This document shows positions 51,456-60,600 of a stretch of 64,000 bases of DNA, piece by piece. The translations under genes were made by a program, and so were the position numbers. The notes beneath the pieces were generated by a model. It ran no database searches and had not been told where the DNA came from. It saw nothing but the letters and a program-made list of their open reading frames with translations. The number at the start of each line of letters is the position of its first letter. The first letter of the stretch is position 1. The stretch is taken from assembly GCA_946627325.1 (NCBI GenBank), contig CAMOVK010000001.1, positions 1 to 64,000 of the forward strand. The letters are read 5' to 3'. This stretch comes from an uncultured Prevotella sp. GTDB taxonomy: Bacteria > Bacteroidota > Bacteroidia > Bacteroidales > Bacteroidaceae.

Positions 51456-53555
51456 TTATGAAATTGCCGACCAATTTATGTTGCTTTTACGCAGTTCGGC
51501 AAGTCGATTCCACAACAAGGCATGCTCAGAATGATTGCATTCGGGGTCGCGGTCAATAATTTTCTGCGCCTCGTTGCGGGCGAGTTGCACAATCTGTCCG
51601 TCACGCGCCAAGTTAGAAAGTTTTAAGTCGAAAGCCATTCCACTCTGCTGAGTTCCCTCAAGGTCGCCTGGTCCACGCAATTGAAGGTCAGCCTCAGCGA
51701 TACGAAAACCATCATTCGTGTCGCACATTATATCTATTCGCTTACGCGTTTCTGTCGTCAGTTTATTACCAGTAACGAGTATGCAGTAACTCTGGTCGGC
51801 ACCTCTACCCACTCTGCCACGCAACTGATGAAGCTGGGAAAGACCAAACCGCTGGGCTTCAAGAATGACCATCACCGAAGCATTGGGCACATTCACACCC
51901 ACTTCTATCACAGTTGTTGCAACCAAAATCTGAGTCTCTCGATGGAGAAAACGCTGCATCTCCACCTCCTTCTCTGCGGGTTTCATCTTGCCATGAACCT
52001 TACTCAAACTCAAATCGGGAAACACCTGACAAAGATGTTCGTACCCATCCTCAAGGTTTTGAAGGTCGATTTTCTCGCTTTCCTTTATCAACGGATATAC
52101 TATATATACCTGTCGCCCCTGCTCCACTTGCTGTCGGATACCAGAATAAAGATGACTTAGTTGGTTGGTATATCGATGAATCGTCTTGACAGGTTTGCGG
52201 CCAGGAGGCAATTCGTCTATCACGCTCACATCAAGGTCGCCGTAAATCGTCATGGCAAGGGTGCGTGGAATGGGCGTAGCTGTCATCACAAGAACATGAG
52301 GAGGATTGACGCTCTTAGTCCAAAGCTTTGCTCTCTGCGCTACCCCGAAACGATGTTGCTCATCAACAACAACAAAACCCAATCGAGCAAATTGCACTGT
52401 TTCCTCTATAATCGCGTGCGTACCTACTAATATATTTATACTCCCGTCTATCAATCCCTCGCTTATCTCGCGGCGCTTCTTGCCCTTAACAATGCCTGTA
52501 AGCAGCTCAACTCGCACAGGCATATCGCCAAGAAACTCCCGAATAGTAGCAAGATGTTGCTCGGCAAGTATCTCAGTCGGTGCCATTATCGCTGCTTGAT
52601 AACCATTATCGATAGCAATCAACATCGACATGAGGGCAACGAGAGTTTTCCCCGACCCTACATCGCCCTGCAAGAGACGATTCATCTGACGTCCTGAACG
52701 CATATCCTGATGTATTTCCTTAATCACCCGCTTCTGCGCACCAGTTAGTTCAAAAGGCAAATAGTGATAAAAGAATGTATTGAATACATTGCCTACACGC
52801 TCAAACACATACCCTCTGTACTTCCTACGCTGATCGCTTGCATATCGAAGAATTGTCAGTTGCACATAGAATAGTTCTTCGAATTTCAGTCGCAAACGAG
52901 CCCGTTCGCTATCTTTCACAGTCAACGGATAGTGGATTTTGCGCATCGCCTCATCGCGCGACACGAGGTTCAGGGGTTGAGTGATAAACTCCGGCAAAGT
53001 CTCGGGTAATCGTGTAGTAATCTTTGAGAGTGTATTTTTCAAGATTTTCTCCATTCCTCGCGAAGTCAATCCCTGCTTCTTCATCATCTCGGTTGTAATA
53101 TAATAGGGTTGCAACCCCATAGTCGAGAGTTCGAGATTTTCAGCCTTGTCTATCTCGGGATGTGCTATCTGAAAGCGACCATTAAACACCGTAGGCTTGC
53201 CAAATACAATATAGATGGAGTAGAGGTCGTAGTTCTGACGGATATATTTTGTTCCTGAGAACCAGACAAGGTCTAATACACCTTGCCCATCACTGAAATG
53301 CGCCACCAATCGTTTCTTTCGAGGTCCCATATCGAACTCTTCGAAACTCAGAATCTGCCCTTTCAACTGCACGAAAGGCATATCTTCGGAGAGTTCGCGT
53401 ACATGGTATAACTTACTTCGGTCAACGTATTTGTATGGGAAATACTCAAGCAATTGCCCTACCGACGTTATTTTTAGTTCGTCAGCAAGCAATTTCTTGC
53501 GTTTTGGTCCAACACCTGGCAAATATTGAATATCTTGGTCTAAAATACTTTGCAA
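51456..53555 (-). CDS. recG: ATP-dependent DNA helicase RecG
   Basis: RecG remodels stalled replication forks and Holliday junctions. The wedge domain begins at ILDQDIQYLPGVGPKRKKLL. The helicase core has Walker A LQGDVGSGKTLVALMSM, the DEQH motif in VVVDEQHRFGVAQR, and TATPIPRTLAMTIYGDLDVSVIDELP and QLRGRVGRG farther on. Length is 699 aa. The start is a TTG at 53555: the frame meets a stop just upstream and the conserved N-terminus follows immediately, leaving no better codon. It lies 31 bp after ispD and is probably transcribed with the DJ-1 and ispD genes. Confidence 0.96.
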   Translation of the reverse strand: MQSILDQDIQYLPGVGPKRKKLLADELKITSVGQLLEYFPYKYVDRSKLYHVRELSEDMPFVQLKGQILSFEEFDMGPRKKRLVAHFSDGQGVLDLVWFSGTKYIRQNYDLYSIYIVFGKPTVFNGRFQIAHPEIDKAENLELSTMGLQPYYITTEMMKKQGLTSRGMEKILKNTLSKITTRLPETLPEFITQPLNLVSRDEAMRKIHYPLTVKDSERARLRLKFEELFYVQLTILRYASDQRRKYRGYVFERVGNVFNTFFYHYLPFELTGAQKRVIKEIHQDMRSGRQMNRLLQGDVGSGKTLVALMSMLIAIDNGYQAAIMAPTEILAEQHLATIREFLGDMPVRVELLTGIVKGKKRREISEGLIDGSINILVGTHAIIEETVQFARLGFVVVDEQHRFGVAQRAKLWTKSVNPPHVLVMTATPIPRTLAMTIYGDLDVSVIDELPPGRKPVKTIHRYTNQLSHLYSGIRQQVEQGRQVYIVYPLIKESEKIDLQNLEDGYEHLCQVFPDLSLSKVHGKMKPAEKEVEMQRFLHRETQILVATTVIEVGVNVPNASVMVILEAQRFGLSQLHQLRGRVGRGADQSYCILVTGNKLTTETRKRIDIMCDTNDGFRIAEADLQLRGPGDLEGTQQSGMAFDLKLSNLARDGQIVQLARNEAQKIIDRDPECNHSEHALLWNRLAELRKSNINWSAIS

Positions 53556-53586
53556 GAGCTTATTGTTATCCTATTGTTATGTTTTC

Positions 53587-54255
53587 TTAGTTCTGTTTTT
53601 GTGCTAACAATTCTCCGACAGCCATGTCGAAAGGTGTTGTCAGTTTTATATTCTCTCTGTTTCCGTCAACTGTTGCCACTTGTTTGCCCATTGCTTCCAC
53701 TACGGAAGCATCGTCGGTAAATTGTTCTTTATAGTCCTGTTGATATGCAGCTTTTATCAGTTGGATATCGAACACTTGTGGAGTCTGTACGAGGCAGTAT
53801 TCTTTCCTATTCACATTGCAGCCGTCTATCCGCCGGAGAGTTTCAACTACTGGCACGATTGGTATTGCCGCACCAACTTGCCGAGCTGCATTGAAACATC
53901 TTTCGATAGTCTCTATGGTAACGAAAGGTCGCACTCCGTCGTGGATTGCCACACATCCTGTTTCGCTATCATCAATGGCTTGCAGTCCGTTTCTCACAGA
54001 AAAGAATCTCTCGCTGCCACCTTCCACCACTTTGTGAGGTATGTTGAATGAGTGTTTCTGACATAATTCATTCCAGAAAAGGTGTTGTTCTTTAGGCAGC
54101 ACTATCACTATCTGCGCCTCTACCTTCCATCGATAGAACTTTTCAACAGTGTGCATCAGGACAGGTTTGCCTGCCAACAGCATGAATTGCTTAGGCAAAT
54201 CGCCTCCCATGCGCAATCCTTTTCCTCCTGCAACTATAACGACTACGTCAGCCAT
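53587..54255 (-). CDS. ispD: 2-C-methyl-D-erythritol 4-phosphate cytidylyltransferase
   Basis: IspD joins CTP to MEP in the non-mevalonate isoprenoid pathway. The nucleotide loop is VIVAGGKGLRMGGDLPKQFMLLAGKPVL. The family's IHDGVRPFV and the later LVQTPQVFD are intact, and DDASVVEAMGKQVATVDGNRENIKLTTPFD closes the domain. Length is 222 aa, normal for a single-domain IspD. The ATG overlaps the DJ-1 gene stop by one base (TAATG), and recG follows 31 bp later, so three genes form one transcription unit. Confidence 0.95.
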   Translation of the reverse strand: MADVVVIVAGGKGLRMGGDLPKQFMLLAGKPVLMHTVEKFYRWKVEAQIVIVLPKEQHLFWNELCQKHSFNIPHKVVEGGSERFFSVRNGLQAIDDSETGCVAIHDGVRPFVTIETIERCFNAARQVGAAIPIVPVVETLRRIDGCNVNRKEYCLVQTPQVFDIQLIKAAYQQDYKEQFTDDASVVEAMGKQVATVDGNRENIKLTTPFDMAVGELLAQKQN

Positions 54256-54821
54256 TACTCTTCTCCCATCAGATGAAGATACCTCATTCCACCTGCTATT
54301 TCTCTACTTGTCGAATTGTCGGTGAGTATTTCCAACAACGTATATCCGAAGGGCAGTGCTGCAGCAGGTCCTTCACCCGTGATGATATTTCCATCTATTG
54401 TCACCAATTCGGCTGTGTAATTTGCTCCTGTCAGTGTGTTTTCAAATCCCGGATAGCATGTTGCCTTTTTCCCTTCGACTAATCCCAGATTTCCGAAAAC
54501 GAGTGGTGCGGCACAGATTGCGGCTACTTTGCGCCCTTTTTTATAGTGTTCTACTATCAGTGAGCACAAAGGTTCGAAGTCGTTTAGGTTTGTTGCTCCA
54601 GGCAATCCACCAGGCAGAAAGAGCAAATCGGCATCTTGGAAATTGCAGTCGGCAAAGATTTTGTCTGCCAACATTGTCACTCCGTGTGCAGAAACGACCT
54701 CGCGCTGGTTTGTAATACTTACTGTCACAACTTCAACTCCACCGCGACGCAATATGTCGAGAGGGGCTATTGCCTCGATATCTTCGAAGCCTTGAGCCAG
54801 AAATTCATAAACTTTTGCCAT
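54255..54821 (-). CDS. DJ-1/PfpI family protein (glyoxalase III/deglycase type)
   Basis: A 188-aa protein of the DJ-1 group. It opens AKVYEFLAQGFEDIEAIAPLDILRRG, with the conserved acidic residue in GFEDIEA, and has the nucleophile elbow VAAICAAPLVFGN with the reactive cysteine. It ends in the expected GYTLLEILTD helix. Family members detoxify glyoxal or methylglyoxal or repair glycated molecules; the specific activity is not settled even in the family. It heads an operon with ispD and recG and reads from the minus promoter at 54890-54897. Confidence 0.92.
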   Translation of the reverse strand: MAKVYEFLAQGFEDIEAIAPLDILRRGGVEVVTVSITNQREVVSAHGVTMLADKIFADCNFQDADLLFLPGGLPGATNLNDFEPLCSLIVEHYKKGRKVAAICAAPLVFGNLGLVEGKKATCYPGFENTLTGANYTAELVTIDGNIITGEGPAAALPFGYTLLEILTDNSTSREIAGGMRYLHLMGEE

Positions 54822-54850
54822 AATTATAATTTATTTTCATTAGAAAAATG

Positions 54851-54858
54851 TATATTTG
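54851..54858 (+). promoter_or_regulatory. -7 promoter element of nadK
   Basis: TATATTTG matches TAnnTTTG, 93 bp before the nadK ATG. It faces the minus-strand promoter at 54890-54897, so the two transcripts would begin within about 20 bp of each other and overlap. Confidence 0.5.
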
Positions 54859-54889
54859 CACATTGATATCGTCGGCACCTATCTTTTTG

Positions 54890-54897
54890 CAAAGATA
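54890..54897 (-). promoter_or_regulatory. -7 promoter element of the DJ-1/ispD/recG operon
   Basis: On the minus strand this reads TATCTTTG, an exact TAnnTTTG. TTCG at 54921-54918, 20 bp upstream, is a partial -33 match. Confidence 0.5.
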
Positions 54898-54951
54898 AGT
54901 AAAAACATTGATTATCACGAAAGACCACGAAAAAATATACTCTTCAACGAT

Positions 54952-55827
54952 ATGCACTTTGCGATTTTCGGCAATCAGTATCAGGATTTCAAGGCCTCAG
55001 AACTTCATCGCGTCATTGATGTTTTGCGTGCTATAGGTGCTTCTTTTGCCATTGAGTCGGACTATGCTAAATATCTTTTCAGTCAGAATCTGATTGCAGT
55101 TTCCGATTTTTCCACTTTTTCTTCTAATGATTTTGATGCTGATTTTGCCATTTCGATGGGTGGTGATGGTACTTTTCTGACTGTTGCCAACCATGTCGGA
55201 GATAAGCAAATTCCCATCATTGGTATAAATACTGGTCGTCTTGGGTTTCTTGCAGACATTAGTCCGAGCAGTATCGAGACTTCTCTTCGATTGATTTCCC
55301 AAGGCGAATACGACATTGAGGAGCGCACTGTTATCAGTATCGAAGCCGATGGCAAGCCCCTCAGCGACAGCCATTGTGCTCTTAACGACATAGCCATACT
55401 CAAGCGCGACAATGCCTCGATGATAACTATCTCTGTTGAAATCAATGGCGAGCCCCTTACGGATTACGAAGCCGACGGTCTGATTGTGAGCACCACGACA
55501 GGTTCTACGGCATATTCTCTATCCGTTGGTGGTCCTATCCTCGTTCCTCAGACGGGCATACTGGCAATCACTCCTGTGGCTCCCCACTCTCTAAACGTGC
55601 GTCCTGTCGTTATTAGCGATTCTTCTGAGATAACGATGCGCGTGGAAAGTCGCACCCATCAGTATCTTGTTGCTATCGACGGACGTTCCGTTGACTGCAC
55701 AGAAGGCACTATCCTGACTATTAAAAAAGCGCCATACGTCATCCGCACCGTAAAGCGACGTGGACAAAGTTTTTTCAAAACCCTTCGCGAAAAGATGATG
55801 TGGGGGGCAAAATTTACCAATACATGA
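54952..55827 (+). CDS. nadK: NAD kinase
   Basis: NadK phosphorylates NAD to NADP. I start at the ATG at 54952 (MHFAIFGNQYQ), which matches the usual opening of the family; the track start is a TTG within the promoter region. The signature SMGGDGTFLTVANHVG is present. GINTGRLGFLADIS, the later STTTGSTAYSLSVGGP and TPVAPHSLNVRPVV are standard. Length is 291 aa. The stop overlaps the ABC exporter start (ATGA), so the two genes are translationally coupled. Confidence 0.95.
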   Translation: MHFAIFGNQYQDFKASELHRVIDVLRAIGASFAIESDYAKYLFSQNLIAVSDFSTFSSNDFDADFAISMGGDGTFLTVANHVGDKQIPIIGINTGRLGFLADISPSSIETSLRLISQGEYDIEERTVISIEADGKPLSDSHCALNDIAILKRDNASMITISVEINGEPLTDYEADGLIVSTTTGSTAYSLSVGGPILVPQTGILAITPVAPHSLNVRPVVISDSSEITMRVESRTHQYLVAIDGRSVDCTEGTILTIKKAPYVIRTVKRRGQSFFKTLREKMMWGAKFTNT

Positions 55828-57491
55828 AATTCAGAAAAGACAATTCTAAATACGGCATACGCCAGATTATCAAGTGGTTGTTGCGTGCTTGGCGTGGAAA
55901 TTATCTTCAAGCTACGCTCAATGGGCTTATTGGAGCTTCAGAAGTAGCAGTCAGTCTGGCTCAAGTATGGGCTATGAAGCACGCTATCGACATTGCCTCT
56001 CACCACACAGAGGGGTCGCTCTACTGGGCTGTAGCCATAATGGCGATACTTACTATTGCTACTTTTGCATTGGGCATTGCTGCCACTTGGATTCAAAACA
56101 TTCTCGGCATAGATGCTCAAAATCGTATGCAGCAGCAGACTCTCGACCGCATTCTACGTTCAGAGTGGCAGAACAAGTCGCGTATGCATAGTGGCGACAT
56201 GATTAACCGATTAGAGCTTGACGTGGCGAGCGTCATCAATTTTCTCACGATAACCATTCCCAGCCTCATCTCCACATTCCTTCTCTTTGCTGGAGCGTTT
56301 ATCTATCTTTATATGATGGACTCCCGTCTTGCCACAATCATCATCATAGCCATACCCTTCTTCTTGCTTTTAGGTCATGTATATATACGCCGTATGCGTC
56401 AATTAAACCGCAGCGTGCGCGAGACCGACTCTCAAGTGCAAAGCATTCTGCAAGAGTCTGTCCAGAACAGGATGCTCATCAAGACACTTGAGGGCGACAA
56501 CGACATAGTGGAACGACTCGAACACACACACAATGAGCTTAAGCAAAGAGTGGAGAAGCGCACTGCTTTCAACATCTCTTCACGTCTGATAGTCAATTCG
56601 GGCTTTGCTTTTACCTACCTGCTGGCATTTCTTTGGGCTGCCATAAGGCTGAGTGCCGACACTCTGTCGTATGGAGGTATGACTGCGTTTCTGCAACTCG
56701 TTTACAAGATTCAGACTCCTGCTCGTCAGTTGACCAGCCTCATTCCTCAAGCGGTTAGCGTGCTGACAGCCGTCGAACGACTGATGGAACTCGAAGAAGA
56801 CCCCCTCGAAGAGCAAGGAACACCGATATGGCTTGGCAACAGCAAATGTGGCATACGATTGGAAAATCTTACTTATCAATATCCCGGTGCCAACAATCTT
56901 ACTCTTCACGACCTCTCCTTCGATTTCCTTCCTGGCAAATGTACGGGAGTAGTTGGTTCCACAGGCTCGGGCAAGACCACTTTGGTAAGAATTCTTTTAG
57001 CACTATTTCATCCTCAGGAAGGAAGGGCTATCGTGTATAATGAGGATGGACTTGAACACGACATTTCGCCTCTCACGCGTTGCAACTTTGTCTATGTGCC
57101 TCAGGGTAACACTCTGATGAGCGGCACCATTCGCGACAATTTGCTCCTTGCCAAGCCCGATGCCACAGACGAAGAGATGCGAGAAGTATTGCAACAGAGC
57201 TGCTCCGAACACATATTCGACCTACCTTTGGGCATTGACACTCCCTGTACGGAGAAGGGAGGCGGCTTGAGCGAAGGTCAGTCGCAGCGAATAGCAATAG
57301 CCCGTGCACTGCTGCGCGACCGCCCTATAATGATTTTCGACGAAGCAACGTCGGCACTCGACATCGATACGGAGCGACAACTGCTGAGCAATATCCTTGC
57401 GAAAAGCAATAAAACAGTTATCTTCATTACCCACCGCAAGGCTGTGCTCAAATACTGCGACAACGTGCTTCACATTAATTCGCTCGACTAA
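55824..57491 (+). CDS. ABC exporter, fused membrane and ATPase domains
   Basis: A 555-aa half-exporter of the type that dimerises. I start at the ATG at 55824 (MKFRKDNSKYGIRQIIKW), which overlaps the nadK stop; the track start at 55800 adds eight nadK-frame-shifted residues. Six transmembrane helices lie in residues 20-310. The ATPase half has Walker A VVGSTGSGKTTLVRIL, the signature GGGLSEGQSQRIAIARALL, Walker B PIMIFDEATSALD and the H-loop FITHRKAVL. It resembles MsbA/lipid-type exporters, but the substrate is unknown. Downstream, repeat array D lies before the convergent T9SS cargo gene. Confidence 0.92.
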   Translation: MKFRKDNSKYGIRQIIKWLLRAWRGNYLQATLNGLIGASEVAVSLAQVWAMKHAIDIASHHTEGSLYWAVAIMAILTIATFALGIAATWIQNILGIDAQNRMQQQTLDRILRSEWQNKSRMHSGDMINRLELDVASVINFLTITIPSLISTFLLFAGAFIYLYMMDSRLATIIIIAIPFFLLLGHVYIRRMRQLNRSVRETDSQVQSILQESVQNRMLIKTLEGDNDIVERLEHTHNELKQRVEKRTAFNISSRLIVNSGFAFTYLLAFLWAAIRLSADTLSYGGMTAFLQLVYKIQTPARQLTSLIPQAVSVLTAVERLMELEEDPLEEQGTPIWLGNSKCGIRLENLTYQYPGANNLTLHDLSFDFLPGKCTGVVGSTGSGKTTLVRILLALFHPQEGRAIVYNEDGLEHDISPLTRCNFVYVPQGNTLMSGTIRDNLLLAKPDATDEEMREVLQQSCSEHIFDLPLGIDTPCTEKGGGLSEGQSQRIAIARALLRDRPIMIFDEATSALDIDTERQLLSNILAKSNKTVIFITHRKAVLKYCDNVLHINSLD

Positions 57492-57540
57492 TCAACATTG
57501 TTTTGATACACCCCTCGCAACGCCCCTATATATCGGCAAT

Positions 57541-57628
57541 ACGAAAAGGCATGCTTTCCGAGGTGAAAAGCATACCTTTCCAAAGCGAAAAGCTATGCTC
57601 CCCGAGTCGGAAAGCATAGCTTTTCAAA
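57541..57628. repeat. 22-bp tandem palindromic repeat array, locus D
   Basis: Four units start at 57541, 57563, 57585 and 57607, in exact 22-bp register, with GRAAAG/CTTTYC arms (one arm reads CTCCCC). This locus differs from the other three in sitting between two convergent genes (the ABC exporter and the 1471-aa cargo protein) where no ordinary terminator is visible. Confidence 0.9.
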
Positions 57629-57651
57629 ATCGATATAAATACTATACCTTT

Positions 57652-60600
57652 TTATTTCCTTATCGTCATGGTTTTGCCTGTGGCATTATCACGAACGATA
57701 TACACACCTTGCGACAACGTCGAGAGTGCGTTCTTGCCAGTTGCTACTACCTGTCCGGATGTTGAATAGACTGTCAGCGAAGCGTCGGCGATATTCCATT
57801 TGTCGCCATTTACTTCGTTGATACCCACGATTACAGGAGTATTCGACAGTGGCGATTCGAGTTTATCCTCGCCATAGAGAGCCGTCACATTGAACGAATA
57901 TGTACCTGGCTCTGGCAGAGCAGTGTCGAACACTGTTGTCGAACCATTGATTTCGCCTACACAAACGTCGTTGACGTAGATGCGATAGCCCGTCACTGGC
58001 AGCGTCACTGCGGAGCCACTCGACTGCTCGAAACTAACATCGTCGAGCATAAGTCCCAAAGCATTGAAGGTAGTATGCTTAATAGCGAAATACTTAGCAC
58101 CATCGGGCAGAAGTATGCCGTTTTGTTCCCAAGCTGTATTCTTAACCGAGAACGAACCTAAATGCTTGAAGTTGGAGAGCTGACGGTCGGTATCGGAATA
58201 GTACACCTCGTAGGTTTCGTTTCCGAATTGCTGCGTTGGAGCCTTTGTATAGAAAGAAACTATCTGTCGCTTACCTGTCAGTTCTGGAGAGACTATCCAG
58301 TCGGCAGATCTTGCACCTACTGTTGCGGTAACGACAGGACACATCGACAAGAGATACTGACTGCCTGAATGAGGCATAAATCCTGCTTCCTCAACATTGT
58401 CAAAGACTACCTCTGGACGGAACACTTGCCAAGCCATTCGCTCACCGGCATGTTCGTAGGTAGATGAACCCGCAGAAACATAGGTCAGTTCGTTATCGCC
58501 ATCGTAAAGCATCCAGTCGCCCAATTCGCCATATCGATTGGTTTCCGTAATACCACCGACGCTAAACGCTGGGAACGTAGTAGTGTTGTCGAATGTTTCA
58601 GTTACAATCACTGGCAGGATTGTTGTAGCCTGTCCAGGTGATGTCCATTTGAGGTTTACCATTGGGTCTGTTGCCTCTGTCGCTACCAAGTCGTTTATTG
58701 CCGGCAAATCGTTTTGCACGGTGTAGAACGTAGAAGTAGATTCATTATTGTCGGCTTGCTGGTCGGCAGATGCGATTACAACACCTTTAAGAGTTGTGTT
58801 TTCTTGCCATGCAGCCGATGGAGAGAACTCAAATCGGAATTGCGCTTTACCAGTATAAGCAGCCAATTCGCTTCCCTGCTGCTCACCAAGCAGATGGGTA
58901 CGCACTACGTTGTTACCCTGTCCGTCAACCGTTTGATAGGTAGCCACGAGTTGCACCTTATAGTCTGCTGCTGCTTCGGCTCCGAGATTAGACACTTCGA
59001 CAATGGCAGACTGACTGGAGTTGACACGTCCTGCCATCGGGGCTGTCAGCGATGCAGAGAAATCGCGACTGCTCGTGCTATAAACTTGGATGTTGTCGAT
59101 AAGCGTACGGGTAGCTGCTTTTGCCTCAATACGGAAGATAAACACTGCGTAGTTGGCACCTGAAAGTGCATCGATATCGATAATTTCCTGACGCCATGCA
59201 GCCTCGCCCGAAAGCGACTTGAAGTCGATTGTCTTGATAAGTTCGTTGGGTTCAGCATTTTGTTCTACATTAGCGAAAATAGTCAGTGTAGCATCTGCTC
59301 CTGGCGTTGCTAAGTAGTCGAACACGAGTTTAGGCTTCACAGCTGTGCGCATATCGATTTTTCCCGACATGAGCGATATCACATCACCACGCATTTGAGT
59401 GTTCAGGGCTATAGAACCGCCATCGCCTTCGCTCGACTCTGATGCGAGTTCTACATCTCCAGCACCTTCACTGTCGAACGACCATATATGGTCAAGACTT
59501 CTACCTTTGAACGATTCTTTATACGGTAATTCATCTTTGTCGCCCACTACGAGTGATGCTATCACTTGCTGGCTCTCACCATAGTCGTTGAAGGCACTGA
59601 TGGCATACATCAAAAGGTCTTGTTTGCCCGTGTCTATATCAGCTATTCCTGCGTCATAAACGTTGTCGGTAGTTTGGTCTATCTCTGGCTGCAAATAGCC
59701 GTTGATAATTGGGAAAATCTTGTAAGTCACTCCCTCAGGGTCGGCAAAGCCTCCACGAGCGCCTTTGCCATCAGCTTTGTCCCACATAAGCACTGCTGTG
59801 TTATCACCATTATCCACTATGCGGAAATTGGAAGGAGGTGCAGGATAATCGCGTCCTACGAATGTAGAAATTATTGTTGCCTCTCCTCTGCCTGCTGCAT
59901 TATAAGCCACCACCGTGTAGGTATATGAACCTTCATTTGGGAAGTTGTCGTAAACATCGAATGTAGCACCAGGTGCAGGGTTGTTTTTAGTTGCCACAGC
60001 CTTTCCATCGCTACTGCGAGTGACTTCTATTCTGCTAATCGACTGCAGTGGGGTGCCTTCGCCTGTTGTTGTTGGAGCCGTAATATGAAGTGTTGCTGAG
60101 AGTGCCCCGTTGGGAGCATTCTCTATTTCCACTGCTGGAGCCGCAGGAGCCGACGTTTCTGTTACCTCTATTGAAAGGTCGGTCATCCACAGATAATAGT
60201 GGAAAGCGTTGCTTATACAGTGGAAACCGATGTAGTACAAACCATCGGTATCAACGGTGAAATCGGCACTATATGTACGATAGTCTTTGTGAGAGATTTC
60301 AAATGCGGGCAGTAGTTCTGTTGTCATCGCAGCAGCAGTATTGGCTTTGCCCATAAACACTTCGAGTTTCTCTGGGAAAGCTTCGTTATCGCAACTTGCC
60401 TTAAACGAGAGTCTGTATTGCTTTCCTTGTTGCATCTTCAGCGGCGGTGTAACGAGCCAGTCATCAGCACGATTGTTTTCGTTGAAGACATAGCCGACTT
60501 CGTTCTGATTGCCTATTCCCCATGAACTTCCATCGCCATTGGCATCAATGATGGTATAGAGGTAAATAGTATTTAAATCGCTGAAATTCTCGAAATAAGG

